Positions 57,349 to 64,000 of a stretch of DNA of 64,000 bases are shown piece by piece. The position numbers were made by a program, and so were the translations under genes. Every line of letters starts with the position of its first letter. Within the stretch, counting starts at the first letter, position 1. Below the pieces are notes generated by a model that did no database searches, had not been told where the DNA came from, and was given only the letters and a program-made list of their open reading frames with translations. The stretch is taken from contig CANTUV010000035.1 in assembly GCA_947685225.1 (NCBI GenBank), positions 44,702,001-44,766,000 on the forward strand, read 5' to 3'. The DNA comes from Garcia nutans. Its lineage: Eukaryota; Streptophyta; Magnoliopsida; Malpighiales; Euphorbiaceae.

Positions 57349-58330
57349 TGTAATATCCTATTAATATATAATAAATAAATAATATAATAATTTTCAAGTG
57401 TTTTTCCAGCGCCAGCCCATACTTCAAGGAGAGTCATCTGGTTTTATCTACTGTGAGTTATATAGATTGATATAATACTCGCTCCCCCTAATTTATGGTA
57501 AAAGCTACATTTACATAAATACATCGACTGTTTGTGCAATACATTTACATTTATTAATATAAGTATAAAATGTGTTTGGTATAAGTTAATGGTGCTTAGT
57601 GTATATAGCATGTGTTTGTCAGATATGGTTAGGATGATGTGGGACCACACCTGATCGGAGATATGGAATTATGATATGACAACACTATATGATGATAAGA
57701 TTAGGACTGGTGTGATGGAGGGGGCATTCTCATGCTCAGCACTACTTATCAATCAGGTAGCACTGCTTCGCTACAGACATGATGGCGAACCCTATGTATT
57801 GGATTCTAAGGGAAACTTATGGACTAAGAGAGCCAGATAGAGGGATTGGCTCCCCAGTTCGGGTTTAGTGTGGCTCCATTGACTGACTACTATCCTTGGT
57901 TGCTTGGGTGATTTGTTTAATTGATTGGCATTTGTATTCACTATTTTCCCCCAAGTTGCAGGTTGAGCATGAAAGGAATAGTTCATCTAGTTAACCTGCC
58001 TTTCTTTTCTTGGCAGGAGTGTTACTTTATTTTGTCATATTGATTATATATTAGAACTCCACATGGTATTTCTTTCTGTGTTTATCTATTTATTTAGTTA
58101 TATTATTTGGTTAGAAGTAATTGTTAATCTATATCTGATGATGATGATGATGATGAGATATATAAATTGCACATAATTAGTATGCTCATGGGCCCAGTTT
58201 GAAACAGTGACTGAAGTTACAATCCATTTTTCTCTAGAAACGAGTTGTCAGGCTGACTACGAGTTTCAAAAGCCACGTGCTTTCTTATTTTCTAGTGCCG
58301 GTCATATGCCCTTAGGTATGGGTCGTGACA
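57349..58330 (+). mobile_element. Solo LTR F (982 bp)
   Basis: It begins TGTAATATCC and ends GGTATGGGTCGTGACA, a chromovirus-type LTR. Flanks CCTTG and CCTCA share three bases and differ by two transitions, so the TSD is decayed. Removing it joins NGQAE and ASSKIL of the element C integrase. Confidence 0.8.
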
Positions 58331-58871
58331 CCTCAGCTTGCCCATTAGCCTGAAGATAATGAGGGGTAGACCTTATTAGCTTGATTCCATAATCCTCAGC
58401 AAAATCTTTCATTTCATCCCTTGTAAACATAGTTCCCTGATCAATAGTTATGTTTGAGAAATACCAAATCTATGAATAATATGCTCATTGATGAATTGTA
58501 TAACATCCTATTATCCTACTTTATCCATTGGCATAACTTTTACCTATTTTGTAAAGTAATCTATGGCCATAATCAAGAAATTTTTCCCTTTGAAAGAAGT
58601 TGGATATACTTTCCCAATTAGATTAATAGCCCAACCATGAAATGGTCAAGGTTTAACTACTACATGCATGTCATTTGCTGGAACTCTTTTAACACTTCCA
58701 TATTTTTGACACTGATGGCAACCCTCAGCATAGGTAATACAATCATTTAATATGGATGGCCAAAAATAGACATGCCTTTAGATTAACCATCTTATTTTCA
58801 GTCCAGCTTGATGTGCTCCACAAACACCTTCATGCACTTGCTTCATCACTTCAAAAGCCTCATGCTGAGCT
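58331..58871 (-). pseudogene. pol: Element C integrase, N-terminal and core part
   Basis: It has YAEGCHQCQKYG (zinc-finger Cys), HGWAINLIGKVYP (first Asp changed to Asn), FLIMAIDYFTK, RFGIS.. and ANGQAE near 58340. Several stops. The Asp-to-Asn change adds to the evidence that it is dead. Confidence 0.82.
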
Positions 58872-59305
58872 GCAACCCATCTTGTCCTTTCCTATATAAT
58901 TCACCATTTATCAAGACATAATTTAATGCTTGAATCTTGATTCGGTGTAAAGTTTTCAAACTGGACAATCTAAATACCTCTTAATTTGTTGTCTCTAATC
59001 TCCAACCACATTATCATCCAATGAAAAAGAATCCACCTATATTCCTTTCTTACTAATTGAAGGATGATTTTTCTTTTTCACCTCAGTAGCAACCCATCTT
59101 GTCCTTTCTTGTATAATTCACCATTTATCAATACATAATTTAATGATTGAATTTTGATTTGGAGTGAAGTTTTCTGACTGGGACAATCTAAATACCTCCT
59201 AATTTCTTGTCTCCAATCTCCAACCACATTAACATCCAATGAAAAAGAATCCACTTGTATTCCTCTTTTACTAATTGAAGGATGGTTTTTCTTTTGCACC
59301 ATAAT
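58872..59305 (-). repeat. 217-bp tandem duplication in element C pol
   Basis: GCAACCCATCTTGTCCTTTC starts at 58872 and again at 59089, and the copies are about 88-90% alike by eye. The unit is not a multiple of three and lies in the linker between second RNase H and integrase, so it shifts the frame. Confidence 0.9.
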
Positions 59306-60230
59306 TAATTTTTTTGTTAGTTCTTCAATCATCTTTAATCCTAATGCTACTTGTGCTAATTCATTTACTTCCTAATTTTCTTCCCGTGGAATATGCATGA
59401 AACCAACTTCTCTAAAATTATTTATTAACTGAACTGCAGTAGTGAAATATGGAGCTAGCAGCATACTATTTCACTTGTATTCCCTAGCCACCTATTTTAA
59501 CACCAGTTGAGAGTCTCTCATTATCATCACATTTCTATCTTTCAAATCTTGCAATATTTCCAATCCAATCACCAATTCTTCATATTTAGCTTGATTATTT
59601 GTACATTCAAATCTCAAGTGAAATGACAACATTGTCTTAATCCCATATGGTGTTGTAATTATAATCCTAGCACCAGAAGATGTACTGGTGTTGGATCCAT
59701 CAAACTTTAAAATCCACATATCAGTTTCTACATAGTAAACAGGCAATTCATCACTATTACTTTGCTGCTACATTAAAGAAGGATGATCTGCTAAGAAATC
59801 TGCTACTACTTGGCCTTTCACTAACTTCTGGGGAAAGTAAACTAAAGAGAATTTTGCCAAAGTTGTAGCCCACTTCCAAATTCTTCTAGTAATGAGAGGT
59901 CTATTTAACATATATTTAATCAAGTCTGCAACTGACACTATATACACTCTACTTATAATGATGTAGTGATGAAGCTTGGTGCATACGAAAAACAAAGCCA
60001 ATAACAACTTTTCAATAGGAGAGTATTTTACTTCCATGTTAATCAAGAGATAGCTGAGGTAATAAATAGCTTGCTCTCTTCCTTGAGAATCATCTTGTGT
60101 CAACAAACATCCAATGGAATTATCAGCTACTGAAATATACATTTTTAAATGATAACCTTCCCTTAGAGGCACTAATACAAGAGGGCTCATTAGATATTCA
60201 TTTATCTTGTTAAAAGCTTCCTGATGCTGA
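59306..60230 (-). pseudogene. pol: Element C dual RNase H
   Basis: The Ty3-type domain (60190-59768) has LKMYISVADNSIGCLLTQ, AIYYLSYLLINMEVKYSPIEK and a tether ending ADFLADHP. The archaeal-like domain (59746-59492) has WILKFDGSNTSTSSGARI, CTNNQAKYEELVIGL and MRDSQLVLK, with the Asp, Glu and Asp. This pair marks the Tat lineage. Confidence 0.88.
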
Positions 60231-61463
60231 AGACTTCTTTAGAAGCTTTCAATTTCAAAAGTTTTGAGAAAACCTTTGTTCTACCTGCCAGATTAGAGAT
60301 AAATCTCCTTAAATAATTAATGTGGCCTAAAAATCTTTGTAATTCTTTTTTATTCTATGCAGGTTAAGCTTCAATAATTGCCTTTGTTTTATTTTTGTCC
60401 ACTTCCACACCTCTATGATGCACCAGGAATCCTAAAAAATTTCCAGCCCTCACCCCAAATGCACCTTTTAAGGGATTTAATTTCAATTTATGGATTCTTA
60501 TTCTTTCAAAGCTTTTTCTTTAATAATGAACATGATCTTTGGCTTTCTTAGATTTAACCACAATATCATCAATGTATACTTCTAAAACTTTCCCTATCAT
60601 ATCATGGAATATGGTATTCATAGCTCTTTGATAAGTTGCACCAGCATTTTTTAAATAGAATGGCATTACAAGCAATTCAAAAGTTTCTATTGAACTAGGA
60701 CATCTAAATGCCATTTTAGAAATGTCATCTTCTGAAATTAAAATTTGATTATAACCAGAATATCCATCCATAAAGACAATAATTCATTCTTAGCAGTGGA
60801 ATCTATTAATATATCTGCCACAAGCATAACATATACATCCTTTAGAGTATAAGCATTCAAATATCTAAAATCTACACAAATTCTCAATTTTCAATTCTTT
60901 TTCACTACTGCTACAATATTAGAAAGCCAAGTTGCATACCTTGCAGGCCTGATGAATTTAGCCCATAATAATTTCTCTATTTCTTCTTTCACTTTAGCCT
61001 CTACCTCTTCGGACATCCTCCTTAGTGGCTGTTAAAATGGCTTGAAGCCTGATATGATTGGAAGACGGTGCTCTACCAGTCTTCTGTCCAAACCTGGCAT
61101 ATCTTCATAGCTCCAAGTGAAACAATCTTTATATTCATGCAATAGGTTTACTAATTCCTATTTCAAGTCTGTAGTAAGCAATGAACTAACATTTGTAACT
61201 TTGGCATCATTTGGTGTTCCCAAATTAACTTCTTCCAATGCATCTTGAGTTTTAGGCTAAACGTCTTCAAATTTCCTTGGGGCTTAAACATTTTCAAATT
61301 GTATTTCTTCGGCTTCTATTTCTTCTTAGTCATCTTCAAAAATGACTTTTGCTCCACAATCTTCCACCTCTTCTAATTCTTCATGCATGCGCTGCAAATC
61401 ACATTTCCATAAGGCAACTACAGTTACTACCTCTCCCTTTATGGTACTTTTAATCATTCCACC
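60231..61463 (-). pseudogene. pol: Element C reverse transcriptase, 5' part lost
   Basis: The pre-RT region reads EYKDCFTWSYEDMPGLD (about 61140-61090). The RT fingers have a VVKKN..LRICVDFRYLN-like stretch (60890) and the palm has MDGYSGYNQI and LEVYIDDIVVKS (60771-60560, YIDD box). Several in-frame stops. E2 removes everything upstream of about 61463. Confidence 0.85.
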
Positions 61464-64000
61464 TATAACACCCCTTCCCGGCCTACGTGAGTAAGCCGAG
61501 TAGAGGCGCCACACTATCTGAATGTTGCTACAAATTTTACTTAGTGAAATTTTAGTTTCGGTTTTACAAAAATTTTGCCAGAGGTTCGCTTAGAAATTTG
61601 GTCCCAAGTGTCGACAAAATTGGTTTTTCTGAGTTTTGAAAACATTTTTACACAAACAATGCGAATACAATCAGTTTCAATACACTCCCAATGAATCCAC
61701 CTTATAACCTCAACTACAACCTGCAAGAAGAATTCACACTTCTAGTACAAAATAAGGTAGAGGTCTATTATTATTACATACTACTAACGTACAAATTAAC
61801 ATAGTAATTCTCAATCTTATATATACATATACATGCCACAACTAGCTAACTTATAATGGAAACTTAGAGATCTACCCTGAGATGATGTGGGTCTAGTCGT
61901 CGCTTCCCCAAAAGATAGCTACTGCTACGAACCTACGAGTCAAGGAAAACTTAACTCGCTGAGCAATGTCGCTCAGTGGGTACTTTACCAATAAAAATAA
62001 AAGTAAAACATGAAAGCATTTGAAATAAAAGGAAATAATTGAATCAAAATCAACCAACATTAAACCAATGGAAGTTATTGTACATTCAGTGTAAATATGC
62101 TTTCAACAAATGTAAAAACCATAATTTAAACTCATGTTGCATTACGTAGTTTAGAAAAAGATAATAACCAAACTTTGGCTCTTCTGGTATATTGGGAACC
62201 ATAGCGATAAGGCAGTGGCCCTCACCACTGTAACATAGGTGGCCCTCACCACCGATATCAAATCGCAGGAATAGCCCTCACCATCCTGGTTATAACCAAT
62301 GGCCCTCACCACTGGCCCCAATGGCCCTCACCACTGGCCCCAATGGCCCTCACCATTGAGTTTAGATCATAACAATTCAATCACAATATCAAGAAGTACT
62401 GCATAAGTTAGTATAGTGCACCATACCCTTATCTACCACCCCCACTACCCAGTAGAGCATAAAGGTTAAAACGATTCAATTTAAGTCTCAAACTTCATTT
62501 TAGAATGACTCGAGAAATTATTTTAGTTTCCGTTGCACTTTGCCATTTACGCCGCGCACCACATTCTTTAGTCAAACCATTATCCTTTTTCACATATTTA
62601 ACATCAACAATAAACATATCAAACATTTCAAAGCATTCCTCAAAGAGTCACAAATTGACCAAATGAATAGTATCGCGGCACGTAAAATCGGCAACGCAAA
62701 ATGGCATGACCAAATGAATAGTAAAATCTGGATTTTCGTCAAAATTTCAGTCCGTTTCAGTCATGCATTTGACCAGGTAAATGATCTTATTTTTGGCTGA
62801 AATTTTACAGGAAACTTATTTCATATGTTGACTAATTTCATGTAAAATTTTGTTGAAAAATTCCATCATTTTCTGCCTTAACTGGCTGCCCAAAATTAGG
62901 TCCAGAATTGGGTCCCAAAGGCACCAATTCGGCCCACACTTGCACTTGGTGCAAAATTGTTTATTTTTCTATTTTAAACCCATTTCAAAGCTTCCCTAAT
63001 AATGTAATGAAGACTTAAATACTTCCCTTTTAAAAGAACTTGATTGTTTAAATCAATTTGGACTAAATAGAGTCCATAAACTCTTTTACCAAAATCTTTG
63101 GAAACAATAGATTTCAATTGAATTTAACAACTCAATCACCACATGGGTTTAAAAATATCACTCAACAAATGAATTCAACTCAAACAATACATTTATGCAT
63201 CCATAACCAAAGTTCCATAGATAAAGTTTTGGTAAGAAAATGAAAGGAAAATTAATTATTCAAAGGTAAAGTACCAAACCTTGTTCTTTTAAATTCCCCT
63301 TTGCTTTTCCTTCTTATCCTTCCTTAATCTTTGTTTCTCCTTCAAGAAATTCAAGAACACAACATTAAACATAAACCATATAAATTTAGAACAATAAGTT
63401 ATCCTCCATTTCTTTTCAAACTAAATCCTAATCTAACCTTATTAAACCTTAGAAGCCTTGATTCTTCCATTTAATTAATCAATATCATCACTACTTAAAA
63501 TTTTCCCAAATCTACCATAAGAACCCTAATTTTCAATCTTCCAATAGATATATAAATACTTAAAATTGATACTGGAATTGAAATCTACATGCTTTAAAAC
63601 CTTAAAACTAACCTTGAACTTGAATCAAACTTGACAAAAATTGGAAACTCTTTGGTGTTCTTCCTATGGTGGCCGAAAGTTTGGAGGTGAGAGAGAGAGT
63701 TTTGTTCTTCTTGCTATGATGATATATATATAGTGAAATGATGTCCACTTTTGGGTTGGATGAATACTTTAGGGCCAATTGTCCACATCTTTTTCTTTTC
63801 CTCTTTTTATAAACCCTAAATAGCTAATTTTCATTAGGCCAAATGTCTCTTTCTTTTATTTATTTAAAACCCAAGCCCTTAAACTTTATTTTAATTATAT
63901 TTTGGCCCCTCCACCTCCTTGTGTTGAAATTTTATGGTCTAAGATGTGAAAAGACCAAAATACCCTCCGGCGATTATTCGCTCGTAACTTTTAAACCGTA
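61464..64000 (-). repeat. LTR E2, E family, runs off the window
   Basis: It starts TATAACACCCC and aligns with E1 from its first base through the CCTACGAG..GCTCAGTGGGTAC block. TSD candidate CCACC at 61459-61463. The E1 length predicts an end near 64600. Whether it is a solo LTR or a full element cannot be told. Confidence 0.8.
62210..62358. repeat. 22-bp GGCCCTCACCACTG minisatellite in E2
   Basis: About six units, the last three regular (GGCCCTCACCACTGGCCCCAAT). It starts about 745 bp inside the LTR. Confidence 0.9.

Larger units (their letters stand above)
25251..61463 (-). mobile_element. Element C: old Tat-lineage Ty3 element split by four insertions
   Basis: From right to left on the minus strand C holds reverse transcriptase, RNase H, a second RNase H and integrase (61463-58331, 57348-57163, 46713 to about 46340), then 3' sequence, an antisense PMD gene (26346-28990), a PPT and the end of the 3' LTR (26128). 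Pieces rejoin in frame or in protein order across F, D and B3, which shows they are one element. E2 cuts it at 61463, and its gag, PBS and 5' LTR are not in the window. The left limit of the 3' LTR is not defined. Confidence 0.75.

Noticed and set aside
3243..62358. Regular short repeats that could look like CRISPR arrays
   Set aside because: They are degenerate minisatellites or dyads in plant LTRs, without constant repeats or unique spacers, and the host is a plant.

Overview
The window is AT-rich nuclear DNA of a flowering plant, probably a eudicot. I cannot name the species. I see no intact single-copy host gene, tRNA or rRNA. Almost all of it is layered transposable elements, as in gene-poor pericentromeric heterochromatin. 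Readable coding sequence is broken by stops and frameshifts, and boundaries come from LTR termini (TG...CA), 5-bp target-site duplications (TSDs), primer-binding sites (PBS) and polypurine tracts (PPT).

Left part (1-24.5 kb). A Mutator-like element (MULE) remnant forms the substrate. It has a Ulp1/C48-protease-like gene on + (3660-4352, continued 15739-18391) and a MURA transposase remnant on - (21640-23110), arranged convergently. It was invaded by a Tat/Ogre-type element (B1, 1-3656), a ~1.4-kb inverted-repeat DNA element in an intron (4430-5822) with a tandem partial copy, a young full-length chromovirus (A, 6115-15514, TSD AGGGA) inside that partial copy, and a solo LTR of the B family (B2, 19288-21528, TSD ATATG).

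Right part (25-64 kb). An old Tat-lineage Ty3 element on - (C) runs from a 3' LTR end at 26128 to at least 61463. It has been split by another Tat element (B3, 28991 to about 46055), by a non-autonomous Athila-like element (D, 46714-57162, itself hit by solo LTR E1 at 51975-55128, TSD TCGTT), by solo LTR F (57349-58330) and by LTR E2 (61464 to the window end).

Two themes stand out. First, both Tat elements (C and B3) carry a Plant Mobile Domain (PMD) gene antisense to pol, between integrase and the 3' LTR. B3 has a second antisense cargo gene as well. Second, nearly every LTR family carries a CG-rich array of short dyads or minisatellites. Examples are GACACGGCC/GGCCGTGTC in both A and D, CATGTCGA dyads upstream of the TATA box in the B family, and three unrelated ~22-bp repeats at the same LTR position in A, E1 and E2. 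B-family LTRs also have arrays of telobox-like AAACCCTA motifs downstream of the TATA box.
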